Source: Rickettsiales bacterium (GTDB lineage: Bacteria > Pseudomonadota > Alphaproteobacteria > Rs-D84). From it: DNA of 8,877 nt. The notes below the pieces were generated by a model that saw nothing but the letters and a program-made list of their open reading frames with translations, made no database searches and was not told the DNA's origin. Made by a program: the position numbers and the translations under genes. Positions 1 to 6,034 of this stretch are shown one piece after another. How positions within the stretch are numbered: the first letter of the stretch is position 1; every line of letters begins with the position of its first letter. Location of the stretch: assembly GCA_031267375.1 (NCBI GenBank), contig JAIRZE010000109.1, positions 1 to 8,877 on the forward strand, given 5' to 3'.

Positions 1-3
1 TTT

Positions 4-76
4 GTCATCCCGGCGCAGGCCGGGACAAGGCGCAGTGGATCCCGAGCCTCAAAGGGATGACGGCTCTGACGAGCCG
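4..76. repeat. REP-like palindromic repeat cluster
   Basis: Three nested or adjacent palindromes are visible. GTCATCCC (4-11) pairs with GGGATGAC (54-61). Inside it CCCGGC (9-14) pairs with GCCGGG (19-24). Next to it CGGCTC (61-66) pairs with GAGCCG (71-76) across a TGAC loop. GTCATCCC...GGGATCC-type palindromes are common dispersed intergenic repeats in alphaproteobacteria. The unit may extend left of the window. It lies beyond the terminators of the birA operon, so it is probably intergenic clutter rather than part of a gene. Confidence 0.6.
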
Positions 77-123
77 TTTATGAAAGGTGTATAAAAAGAT
101 ACATTCCTTACATTTGCGCCTAT

Positions 124-147
124 TAAAAAATCCGCCAAAGGCGGATT
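124..147 (-). terminator. Second intrinsic terminator behind birA
   Basis: On the minus strand an 8-bp perfect stem AATCCGCC/GGCGGATT (129-136 with 140-147, 3-nt loop) is followed by a run of six T (125-130). It shares its stem sequence with the hairpin at 162-187, so the two form a tandem terminator for the birA operon. Confidence 0.75.
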
Positions 148-161
148 GCGCGAAAACAAAT

Positions 162-187
162 AAAAAAATCCGCCCGAAAAGGCGGAT
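162..187 (-). terminator. First intrinsic terminator behind birA
   Basis: On the minus strand ATCCGCC (187-181) pairs with GGCGGAT (174-168) over a six-base loop and is followed by seven T (168-162). It starts about 30 nt after the birA stop codon. The U-tract side fits minus-strand transcription. Confidence 0.85.
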
Positions 188-217
188 AGATTTTTTACTT
201 TGATGTTTTCAACTATA

Positions 218-901
218 TCACAATTCGCCGGACAAGTCAATAGAAATTTCATCGCCATACGCGAAAATATATTCGGCGTTCTTGCGCAGCACCAAAGCGC
301 CGTCGTCATTTATGCCGCATAAAACCGCGCGCGCGCCGCGATAAACTATGTTTTTTTCCAGGCCGACGGCCAGCTGCATCCAGCGCTCTTTCGTTTTTGA
401 AAAATCCCTGTGCGTCCATAAATCAATTGATTTCATCAGCGAATTCAATACTTCGTCGCGCGTCGCCTTTGCATAATTATCCAACTTTGTCGTTTCATAA
501 TTTGCGACGCGCGGATTGCTTTTTATATTTATTCCGATTCCGATGATTACAAATTTTTTTGAATACTCTATTAAAATTCCGCTGATTTTTTTTCCGTCAA
601 TTAAAATATCGTTGGGCCATTTTATGCCCGGCGCCGCGCCGAATTGAATCAGTGTTTCGGCAACCGCGACAGCAACGGAATAAGATAATCTGGAATCGCG
701 CGATTCGCTGCTTAAAATAAAACTGGCATATAAATTGCCGTGATGAGAAACCCATTGGCGGCGATAGCGCCCGCGCCCGGCCGATTGAGCATTTGCAAGA
801 ATGACAACGCCGTCCGCGGCGCGCCCCGAAGACACAAGCTCGTGAGCGTATGTCTGGGTGCTGGGAATCTTGTCAAATGATATCAGCTTGTAATTTATCA
901 A
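218..901 (-). CDS. birA: Biotin-[acetyl-CoA-carboxylase] ligase BirA
   Basis: This enzyme activates biotin with ATP and transfers it to a lysine of the biotin carboxyl carrier protein, in the cytoplasm, as needed for fatty acid synthesis. Family motifs are clear in the 227 residues: GRGRYRRQW at 42-50 (biotinyl-AMP loop), KWPNDIL at 94-100, KISGIL at 105-110 and GIGINI at 121-126, then a short C-terminal domain. There is no N-terminal helix-turn-helix, so it is the monofunctional class and not a repressor like E. coli BirA. The start is TTG at 901: it sits 10 nt behind AAAGGA, and the conserved STQ motif begins only 13 residues in. The start overlaps the upstream winged-helix gene by 29 bp, which suggests translational coupling. 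It is the last gene of the operon, followed by two terminators. Confidence 0.95.
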   Translation of the reverse strand: MINYKLISFDKIPSTQTYAHELVSSGRAADGVVILANAQSAGRGRYRRQWVSHHGNLYASFILSSESRDSRLSYSVAVAVAETLIQFGAAPGIKWPNDILIDGKKISGILIEYSKKFVIIGIGINIKSNPRVANYETTKLDNYAKATRDEVLNSLMKSIDLWTHRDFSKTKERWMQLAVGLEKNIVYRGARAVLCGINDDGALVLRKNAEYIFAYGDEISIDLSGEL

Positions 902-1310
902 TGCAGTAAATTCCTTTTTCGTTTTTTATAAAATCGCGGCCAAAGGTTTTGCGCAGGTTGTAAATCGCGGTGTCAACGGTATGCGTCGCGGTATCGGCAT
1001 TATAGCCCAGCGCCGATTTCAATCCGTCCATCGTCATACCGCCGCTTTGCGACAGGCGCGCGATTATCTGCAATTGCAAATCCGGCAAGATCGGAACTTT
1101 TCCAAAAACTTTTGCGATTGCATTTTTTTTATTTTCTTCCGCCGCGTGAATAATCAGAGATTTTAATTCCGCCGCGGATACGGCGCGATTTGGCATAATT
1201 GCATCAAAATTTACATCAGCAATTTTTGGTTCTGCAAGCGCGGCGCCCAGCTGGCCCAGAATCCCGCACCAAACTTCATCACCAGTATAAAATGTTATGT
1301 TTGATAGCAT
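873..1310 (-). CDS. Orphan OmpR-type winged-helix DNA-binding protein
   Basis: A 145-residue protein whose C-terminal half (about 74-138) reads as an OmpR/PhoB winged helix. A segment around 108-123 with ATHTVDTAIYNLRK resembles the family's recognition helix, and KNEKGIYCI resembles the wing. The first 70 residues are too short for a receiver domain and show no Asp-phosphorylation pattern I can identify, so it is probably phosphorylation-independent or a degenerate response regulator. ATG at 1310 is preferred over TTG at 1328: it lies 4 nt behind the stop of the M23 gene, and the longer form would overlap that gene. No good Shine-Dalgarno is visible, so expression probably depends on coupling. 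Its target is unknown; the operon and birA itself are candidates by inference only. Confidence 0.75.
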   Translation of the reverse strand: MLSNITFYTGDEVWCGILGQLGAALAEPKIADVNFDAIMPNRAVSAAELKSLIIHAAEENKKNAIAKVFGKVPILPDLQLQIIARLSQSGGMTMDGLKSALGYNADTATHTVDTAIYNLRKTFGRDFIKNEKGIYCIDKLQADII

Positions 1311-1314
1311 AGCA

Positions 1315-2568
1315 CTACATCTGCACAAACAGGTCCGGATTTTTATCCAAAGTATCTATGGCAGAGTCAATTTTTTCCCGTATTTTTACAAATACCACTT
1401 TATTGGCGGAATCCAGGTTATCAACCGGCGGCAGCTTTACCGTCATAGGATTCACCTGAACGCCATTTTGCATAACTTCGTAATGCAAATGCGGCCCGGT
1501 CGCGACGCCTGTCATTCCGACATAGCCTATGATCTGGCCCTGGCGCACACTGCTTCCGACGCTGATTCCCTTTGCAAATTTTGACATATGCGCATAGCGC
1601 GTGGAGTAAGTTTTGTTATGCTTTATGGTAATGTAATTACCCCAGCCGTTTCCATATTTCCGCTCAGTCACGCGGCCCGCGCCAGATGCAGGGATCGGAG
1701 TGCCAGATCCCGCGCGAAAGTCCACCCCCTTGTGCGCGCGAGTGAATCCCAGAACCGGATGCTTGCGATTCAGGCTGAAACTGCTGGAAATGCGGGCATT
1801 GTTGATTGGTGTCCGCTTCAAAGATTTTGTCGCGCCGTTTCCGTTTTCGTCATAGTATCCGACAGTTCCGTCAGACTTTTTGAATCTGTACATTTTGACA
1901 TTGCCGCGCAAAGCGTCAAAGGATATGGCGACAACGCGCCCGCTGTCAATGCGGTTTCCAGAAGAATAGTTTTCTTCAAATAAAACGGAAAATTCCTGAC
2001 CCGCGCGGACATCGCGCTCAAAGTCAATTTCAAACGCCAGCAAATCGTAAACATCGGCCAAAATCCCTGCGGGAATTCCAGCGCGCGTGCCGGCGACATA
2101 GAATGAATCGCCGTCTTTTATCTGACCGTTGCGGCGAACGATTCGCGTGTCGCGCTCTATATCAATAGTCTTTGCGGCCCAAATGCCGTTTTCACAAGAA
2201 AGCTCTACCTGTTTCCAGGGGCCGGACGCCAATATGATTTTGCTGACCGGCGCATCGTCGGACGGGCGCGAGAATATCAGGCGATCGGAATTAGCGCGCA
2301 AACTGGACACGCCCGCCTGGGTCTTTAATATTGACGCGATAGTGTTTATATCGCCGCCGGATACGCCCTGCCCGCTCAGCAGCTTGGACAGAGTGTCGCC
2401 GGACGCGACCTGAACCTCTGCCACGCATTCTTGTATCCCCAATGTCTGGCGGCCGCGCTTTGTGATAAGCAAGGCGGCGGCGGCGACAATCAGCAGCAAC
2501 GCAATAATCATTGCGATTTTCGCCAAACAGTTCGGATTAATTGCTTTTTTATCTTTTGCTTTTTTCAT
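1315..2568 (-). CDS. M23 family peptidoglycan endopeptidase, membrane-anchored
   Basis: A 417-residue cell-wall hydrolase of the LytM/MepM type, expected to cut peptide cross-links in the periplasm. A Lys-rich N-terminus is followed by one transmembrane segment (about 18-36), then a LysM/OapA-like stretch (VASGDTLSKLL, from 54). The C-terminal M23 domain (about 275-380) carries the zinc and catalytic residues: HKGVD (H279, D283), a conserved His in YAH (H327), and GPHLHYE (H360, H362). All are intact, so it should be active, unlike the degenerate EnvC/NlpD type. ATG at 2568 is chosen because a perfect promoter ends just before it; the in-frame TTG at 2604 is part of the -35 box. First gene of the operon with the winged-helix protein and birA. 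FtsX- or division-linked use is possible but not shown. Confidence 0.93.
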   Translation of the reverse strand: MKKAKDKKAINPNCLAKIAMIIALLLIVAAAALLITKRGRQTLGIQECVAEVQVASGDTLSKLLSGQGVSGGDINTIASILKTQAGVSSLRANSDRLIFSRPSDDAPVSKIILASGPWKQVELSCENGIWAAKTIDIERDTRIVRRNGQIKDGDSFYVAGTRAGIPAGILADVYDLLAFEIDFERDVRAGQEFSVLFEENYSSGNRIDSGRVVAISFDALRGNVKMYRFKKSDGTVGYYDENGNGATKSLKRTPINNARISSSFSLNRKHPVLGFTRAHKGVDFRAGSGTPIPASGAGRVTERKYGNGWGNYITIKHNKTYSTRYAHMSKFAKGISVGSSVRQGQIIGYVGMTGVATGPHLHYEVMQNGVQVNPMTVKLPPVDNLDSANKVVFVKIREKIDSAIDTLDKNPDLFVQM

Positions 2569-2575
2569 AGGGCGG

Positions 2576-2604
2576 ATTATAATCGGTATATGAAAAAGTG
2601 TCAA
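2576..2604 (-). promoter_or_regulatory. Consensus sigma-70 promoter of the M23-birA operon
   Basis: On the minus strand TTGACA (2604-2599) and TATAAT (2581-2576) are both perfect and separated by 17 bp. The expected start of transcription is about 2569, one base before the ATG at 2568, so the mRNA should be leaderless or nearly so. The -35 lies inside prmC. Confidence 0.85.
2578..2583 (+). promoter_or_regulatory. -10 box of prmC, shared palindrome
   Basis: TATAAT on the plus strand lies 6 nt before the prmC ATG, so position +1 would fall on the A of the start codon. It overlaps the minus-strand -10 because ATTATAAT (2576-2583) is self-complementary. The best -35 is weak (TTGCTT, 2556-2561, 16-bp spacer). 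Confidence 0.5.
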
Positions 2605-3363
2605 GCTTTCAAGATTTTAAGCAAATACGGCAGCCCGCGCGATGCAAATGTTATTCTGCGCGGCATCGGCGAAAGAATATCCAGTTTTTGGATATGGCGC
2701 GCGGCATATCAGTTGCGGCGCGGGACCCCCGTCGCAAAAATTATTCACAAGAAATGGTTTTACGGGCTGGAATTTTATACGAATAAATATACATTGGATC
2801 CGCGGCCGGATTCAGAAACATTGGTGGAAGCTGTCTTGGCAGACAGCAAACAGAAAATAAATATTCTGGATCTGGGAACAGGCACCGGATGCTTGATATG
2901 CGCGATTGCGAAGAACTTGCCGGACGCGACAGGAATCGGAATAGACAAATCAACGCGCGCAATCCGCGTCGCTAAGAAGAATGTGAAAGATTTGGGATTG
3001 GATAATAAAATAAAAATTTCCAAGGGAAATTTTTATCTCCGCTCTTCGCTCTTTGCTCTTCGCTATTTTGATGTGATAATATCAAACCCGCCGTATATTG
3101 CAAAGGGGGATTCGCGCGTTGACAGCGGCGCGATGCACGACCCGAAAATGGCGCTGTACGCAGGAAGCGACGGGTTGACTGCATATCGCGCGATTGCAAA
3201 AAGCGCAGGAAAACATTTGAAAACGGGCGGTAAAATTTATTTAGAAATAGGCGCGGGCCAGGGGGCGGCCGTGCGCGATATTTTTGAATCTGCGGGTTGG
3301 ATTTTTGCGGCTGCGCATAATGATTTATCCGGCACCCAGCGGGTTATGGTTTTCAGCAATTAA
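2590..3363 (+). CDS. prmC: Peptide chain release factor N5-glutamine methyltransferase PrmC
   Basis: PrmC (HemK) methylates the Gln of the GGQ motif of release factors RF1 and RF2 using S-adenosylmethionine. The 257 residues contain the PRPDSETLVE signature (71-80), the SAM-binding motif I DLGTGTG (94-100), an acidic motif II around D119, and the catalytic NPPY (166-169) preceded by FDVIIS. The length is slightly below the usual 275-290, mostly through a short N-terminal domain. ATG at 2590 is chosen because it follows a TATAAT by 6 nt and the codons match the family; upstream in-frame sequence is antisense to the M23 gene. There is no Shine-Dalgarno. Just before the NPPY segment, residues 151-160 are encoded by a heptamer tandem repeat. 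The stop codon overlaps that of the convergent gene. Confidence 0.95.
   Translation: MKKCQAFKILSKYGSPRDANVILRGIGERISSFWIWRAAYQLRRGTPVAKIIHKKWFYGLEFYTNKYTLDPRPDSETLVEAVLADSKQKINILDLGTGTGCLICAIAKNLPDATGIGIDKSTRAIRVAKKNVKDLGLDNKIKISKGNFYLRSSLFALRYFDVIISNPPYIAKGDSRVDSGAMHDPKMALYAGSDGLTAYRAIAKSAGKHLKTGGKIYLEIGAGQGAAVRDIFESAGWIFAAAHNDLSGTQRVMVFSN
3040..3067 (+). repeat. Heptamer tandem repeat inside prmC
   Basis: Four 7-bp units in a row: CGCTCTT, CGCTCTT, TGCTCTT, CGCTATT. It encodes the linker ahead of the catalytic FDVIISNPPY segment. The same unit family occurs at 5774-5801. Gain or loss of one unit would shift the reading frame. Confidence 0.8.
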
Positions 3364-3974
3364 AACAAATCCGATACATTGCAGATTTTTGATAATCTCT
3401 GCGGCGCGCCGGCCTGCAATCTGTTATCCTTTAATTCATAAATTATTCGCGATGCGGGCGTCGGCGTAGTCCAGGATTCTTCCCATTCGCGGGAAATTTT
3501 CACAACCATAAAATCGGGCTTGAAAACAAATTTTAATTTCTGCAAAGCGCAATCGGCGCCCTCTGCGGTTCTGAAATTTTCCGGCGTGATGTCTTTGTAT
3601 TGCCCGCCCAGATTCAATTCTATCTTATATTCGTAATAAGAATGCGCGTTGCCGGTCGCGAAAAATTCGCGCGTTATGCGGTCGGGAATTCCGTCGCCGT
3701 TTATATCCGCCTTGAATATTTCGCTGGATGATATTCCTTCGCCAAATTCATCCAAAGAATATTTGCGAACAGAGTCGGGATTTTTCAACCCGTCGTCAAA
3801 TGCATAGTTTCCGCTGTCTGCGGAATGCAGACGCGCGCCGGACGGTACATATTCCGGCGCAGAAACAGCGGCGGCCGGTTCGCTTTTTTCTTTACCAGGC
3901 TTTGCTAAAAATATATAAGCCAGAACACCGATAGCTATTATTATGATTATTAAAATGATGTTGTGTTTTTTCAT
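3360..3974 (-). CDS. Membrane-anchored protein with an EF-hand-type loop, unknown function
   Basis: I do not recognise a named family. The 204-residue protein begins with a Lys pair and one very hydrophobic helix (about 6-24), so it is probably anchored with the rest in the periplasm. A Pro/Ala/Ser linker follows to about 45. Residues 88-100 read KADINGDGIPDRI, a calcium-binding loop with D90, N92, D94 and D98 as seen in EF-hand, dockerin and VCBS-type repeats; only one copy is present. Two cysteines (C142, C198) could form a disulfide. The start overlaps the stop of the upstream RNNNPGN gene by 4 bp (ATGA) and has AGAGGT about 8 nt upstream, so the two are co-expressed. A partner or inhibitor role toward that gene's product is conceivable but unproven. 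Confidence 0.8.
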   Translation of the reverse strand: MKKHNIILIIIIIAIGVLAYIFLAKPGKEKSEPAAAVSAPEYVPSGARLHSADSGNYAFDDGLKNPDSVRKYSLDEFGEGISSSEIFKADINGDGIPDRITREFFATGNAHSYYEYKIELNLGGQYKDITPENFRTAEGADCALQKLKFVFKPDFMVVKISREWEESWTTPTPASRIIYELKDNRLQAGAPQRLSKICNVSDLF

Positions 3975-4942
3975 AGCTCTACCTCTCTTCCCGGCTTCCA
4001 GCCTTCTATCGTGCGAATTGCATTCGCCACTTTTTGCAGCTGCGCATCATCCAGCGAAGCCATAGGCGTATTTATTGGAATCCCAGTCAATTGCTCTAAT
4101 TTTCTCTGATATCCGGCGGTGTTGTTTTCTGACGGCGGGGCCCATTTGCTGATAGCGCCGGCAACGGTTTTATTTTGATAATTTGTTGTCTTTAATAATG
4201 CGCTGACCGCATTCATTCCGGAATTTTCGGACGGGAAAATAGCAAAGCGCCCGTTGCAGCCGATCGCGCCCATACGCCGCGCAAAATCGGAACAAATAAT
4301 GTTGCCAGGATTGTTGTTCCGCCAAGCCGCAGTGCCGCTGCTTTTTTCATATTTTTTTCCGTCGGCGATGGTGTAAACAACGCTGTTTCCGCGCACGACG
4401 GCGGATGAAGACTGCGCGCGCCCGGCCACGCTGTAATCCATTGTGGCCGCGACTTTCTGCGGATCGCCAGAGCCCTGCAAAGGACTTTCAGAATAAGGCG
4501 TTTCCGGCAGCATTTCCACAGTAATCGCATCCGGCGCGTAAATGTCCGCTTCTGTTTTTAATGTCAAATTGCGCGCATCCAGAATGCGCTGAATCTCAGC
4601 CCCAGATACGCGAATAACCTTGCATCCTTTTGCGAAAAAATCATCGCCCCAGATTAAATTCACGGCGGGTTTTACGGCGGCCAGAATTCCGAATATTATG
4701 GTCAGATTTCGTATGTTGATCGCCATTCCCCAGGCGTCGCCCTTTGCGCCGCGAATTAAAGACACGGCCCAGCCGAATAATAAAAGGCCGGTAATGGCGG
4801 TTATGGCAATCCAGGAATAATAAAGGAAAGCTTCAAAACTGCGCAGAACGCAGGACGGATCTTCCAACAAAATGAATCCGCCGTCCGCGCCCAGAACCCG
4901 GAACCCAGCATTGGCAAGCAAGATTGAAAAGTCTGTGTTCAT
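3971..4942 (-). CDS. Membrane protein with C-terminal RNNNPGN lysozyme-like domain
   Basis: A 323-residue protein in two parts. The N-terminal half has two hydrophobic segments (about 40-63 and 78-97) and no clear cleavable signal. After a variable Ser/Pro linker (about 145-200), the C-terminal part carries RNNNPGNI (208-215), NGRFAIFP (230-237), WAPPSENNT (267-275) and AIRTIEGW (308-315). From memory, this motif series recurs in phage structural proteins annotated 'P5' and in muramidase-like proteins, so peptidoglycan binding or cleavage is plausible; catalytic residues are not certain. Both hydrophobic segments are N-terminal, so the domain would lie in the periplasm if the topology is N-out/C-out. 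No Shine-Dalgarno precedes the ATG: heptamer repeats fill that space. First gene of a two-gene operon. A role in secretion or cell-wall passage is inference only. Confidence 0.8.
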   Translation of the reverse strand: MNTDFSILLANAGFRVLGADGGFILLEDPSCVLRSFEAFLYYSWIAITAITGLLLFGWAVSLIRGAKGDAWGMAINIRNLTIIFGILAAVKPAVNLIWGDDFFAKGCKVIRVSGAEIQRILDARNLTLKTEADIYAPDAITVEMLPETPYSESPLQGSGDPQKVAATMDYSVAGRAQSSSAVVRGNSVVYTIADGKKYEKSSGTAAWRNNNPGNIICSDFARRMGAIGCNGRFAIFPSENSGMNAVSALLKTTNYQNKTVAGAISKWAPPSENNTAGYQRKLEQLTGIPINTPMASLDDAQLQKVANAIRTIEGWKPGREVEL

Positions 4943-4987
4943 CAGTGGTCAGTGGTTAGTGGTCAGTTGTCAGTTGTCAGTTGTCAG
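4942..4987 (-). repeat. Heptamer tandem repeat abutting a start codon
   Basis: Plus-strand units: TCAGTGG twice, TTAGTGG once, TCAGTTG three times, then TCAG, about 6.5 copies in all. The array occupies the whole region just upstream of the ATG at 4942 of the RNNNPGN gene, where a ribosome binding site would be expected. Its first base overlaps the ATG. Related heptamers ((TTGTCAG)n types) are known as short tandemly repeated sequences in cyanobacteria; here they are in a different lineage. Confidence 0.9.
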
Positions 4988-5050
4988 ATAAAATCAAAAT
5001 AACTTGTCCAATATATTGGACAATTATTTTTTATGAAACTGACCACTAAC
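4955..5050. repeat. 14-bp inverted repeat flanking the intergenic palindrome
   Basis: GTTAGTGGTCAGTT (4955-4968) is exactly complementary in reverse to 5037-5050. The left arm is drawn from the heptamer array, and the right arm is an isolated inverted copy. The 20-bp palindrome at 5004-5023 lies between the arms, so the whole region could fold as a cruciform or long hairpin. Confidence 0.7.
5004..5023. promoter_or_regulatory. Perfect 20-bp palindrome, terminator or operator
   Basis: TTGTCCAATA is followed directly by its reverse complement. Read on the minus strand it follows the stop of the acidic protein gene by 44 nt, and T-rich sequence (GTTATTTTGATTTTA) follows it, so it may be a weak terminator. 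It also overlaps a possible promoter for the RNNNPGN gene (TTGTCC, 16 bp, TATTTT), which would suit an operator. The sequence alone does not decide. Confidence 0.5.
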
Positions 5051-5066
5051 ACCAAACCATTAACGC

Positions 5067-5945
5067 TCAAAAACTAAACTCATCGTCGTTTGCGGCGATT
5101 CCGGCCCAGCCGAACAAGTCGCCCATTAATCCGGTTTCTTCTTTTTTAACTTTTTTGAAAGGCAATATGTTGCGCAGCTTTCCAATCTTTCCGCCGCCCG
5201 GGGCCGCGGTTATTTCATTCTGGCGCTCTGCAAATTCCGCAGCCAGCTTTGTCAAAACAGCATTGGTATCATCAACCTGTGGCGCGGCGCCGGCGCTGGT
5301 CGCGGCATCGTCAAAATCCGATTCGGAATTTTTCACTTCCGGAACGCGCTTGTCTTCGCTCAGCGGGGATATTTTCTTGAATAATTGTTCCAGAGTTTTT
5401 TCTTCTTCGGGCTCTGGCAAGTCATCGGTCAAATCCGGTCCTATCTCTATGGTCGTTGAAACGGTTTCAGAAATGATTATTTTTTCTGGAACCGGCGCGG
5501 GTTCTGGAATTTTTTCTATGACTTCTTCGTTCTTTTTATTGGCACCAAGGAAAGATAAGATTGGAATAATCTTTGCAGGTTCCGCGGGTTCTGCCGGTTC
5601 GGTGGATTCGGCATTTTCTTGCGGCGCTTCTATAACTTGTTCTGGTTCCGGCACGGACACAGGCGCAGGCACGGGCGAAATTTCTTCTATAACTTCTTTG
5701 ACTTCTTTCGGCTTGGCCTTTCTGACACGCTTTGGCTTTGGCTCTGCAACGATTTCTGCTTCAACAGCAACTTCGCTCTCCGCTCTCCGCTCTTCGCTCT
5801 CTGACGGCGCATCATCAACGGATATGCCAAAGAGAATCACATCGCTTGGCAGATCAACCGCTTTGCGCACTTCGTCCAAAGCGGCGCGCACCGACGCCGC
5901 GTCAAAATTATCACCGCCTGAAATATAAACGATCTTGGTCTTCAT
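5067..5945 (-). CDS. Acidic Pro/Glu-rich protein, unknown function
   Basis: Not recognised. The 292-residue protein has a short ordered N-terminus (1-45: KIVYISGGDNF, then a helix with DEVRKAVDLPSDVILFGISVD). A long low-complexity region follows (about 46-185) rich in Glu, Pro, Ala and Val, with a Lys/Arg patch at 70-85 and EPAEPAEPA repeats. The C-terminal part (186-292) has a helix around 226-245, a basic patch IGKLRNILPFKKVKK and the tail GLMGDLFGWAGIAANDDEFSF-like segment, which looks like a conserved peptide. No signal peptide or membrane segment, so cytoplasmic. ATG at 5945 has GGGAGAG about 10 nt upstream; the longer reading to 5978 has no support. It is divergent from zauP-zapA, 89 bp apart, so a link to division is possible. 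Residues around 49-60 come from a heptamer repeat. Confidence 0.8.
   Translation of the reverse strand: MKTKIVYISGGDNFDAASVRAALDEVRKAVDLPSDVILFGISVDDAPSESEERRAESEVAVEAEIVAEPKPKRVRKAKPKEVKEVIEEISPVPAPVSVPEPEQVIEAPQENAESTEPAEPAEPAKIIPILSFLGANKKNEEVIEKIPEPAPVPEKIIISETVSTTIEIGPDLTDDLPEPEEEKTLEQLFKKISPLSEDKRVPEVKNSESDFDDAATSAGAAPQVDDTNAVLTKLAAEFAERQNEITAAPGGGKIGKLRNILPFKKVKKEETGLMGDLFGWAGIAANDDEFSF
5774..5801 (-). repeat. Heptamer tandem repeat inside the acidic protein gene
   Basis: Plus-strand units CGCTCTC, CGCTCTC, CGCTCTT, CGCTCTC. It is the same family as the repeat in prmC but read antisense, giving the Ser/Glu/Arg-rich peptide near residue 50. It sits in a disordered linker where length change would be tolerated but a frameshift would not. 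Confidence 0.85.
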
Positions 5946-5980
5946 AAGTTTATCTCTCCCCCCGCTGCATAACGACAAAT

Positions 5981-5986
5981 ATTATA
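5981..5986 (-). promoter_or_regulatory. Extended -10 box of the acidic protein gene
   Basis: On the minus strand TGTTATAAT gives a perfect TATAAT with the TGn extension. No convincing -35 is present, as is usual for extended -10 promoters. The predicted leader is about 29 nt and contains the Shine-Dalgarno GGGAGAG. Confidence 0.55.
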
Positions 5987-5999
5987 ACATATTTTGGGG

Positions 6000-6028
6000 T
6001 TGAACGCATATAAAAAATATCCTAATAT
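6000..6028 (+). promoter_or_regulatory. Promoter of zauP-zapA, leaderless
   Basis: TTGAAC (6000-6005), a 17-bp spacer and TAATAT (6023-6028). Counting seven bases on places +1 exactly on the A of the ATG at 6035. No Shine-Dalgarno is present between, so the transcript is predicted to begin with AUG. Confidence 0.6.
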
Positions 6029-6034
6029 GCGGGT

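Noticed and set aside
2431..2589. N-terminal extension of PrmC
   Set aside because: It is antisense to the signal-anchor part of the M23 gene, has Gln/Gly/Asn runs with no match to PrmC, and would start upstream of the promoter.
2569..2604. Longer start (TTG at 2604) for the M23 peptidase
   Set aside because: The TTG is the first half of a perfect -35 box and the extra residues lie within the promoter.
2830..2847. 7-bp hairpin GCTGTCT/AGACAGC inside prmC
   Set aside because: It encodes conserved-region residues, has no T run, and is likely chance.
4942..4987. CRISPR array
   Set aside because: Units are 7 bp and adjacent, with no spacers and no cas genes.
5155..5928. Long plus-strand reading frame of 257 codons
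   Set aside because: It is the mirror of the Glu/Pro-rich gene on the minus strand, giving a Ser/Gly-rich product with no domain and no ribosome binding site.
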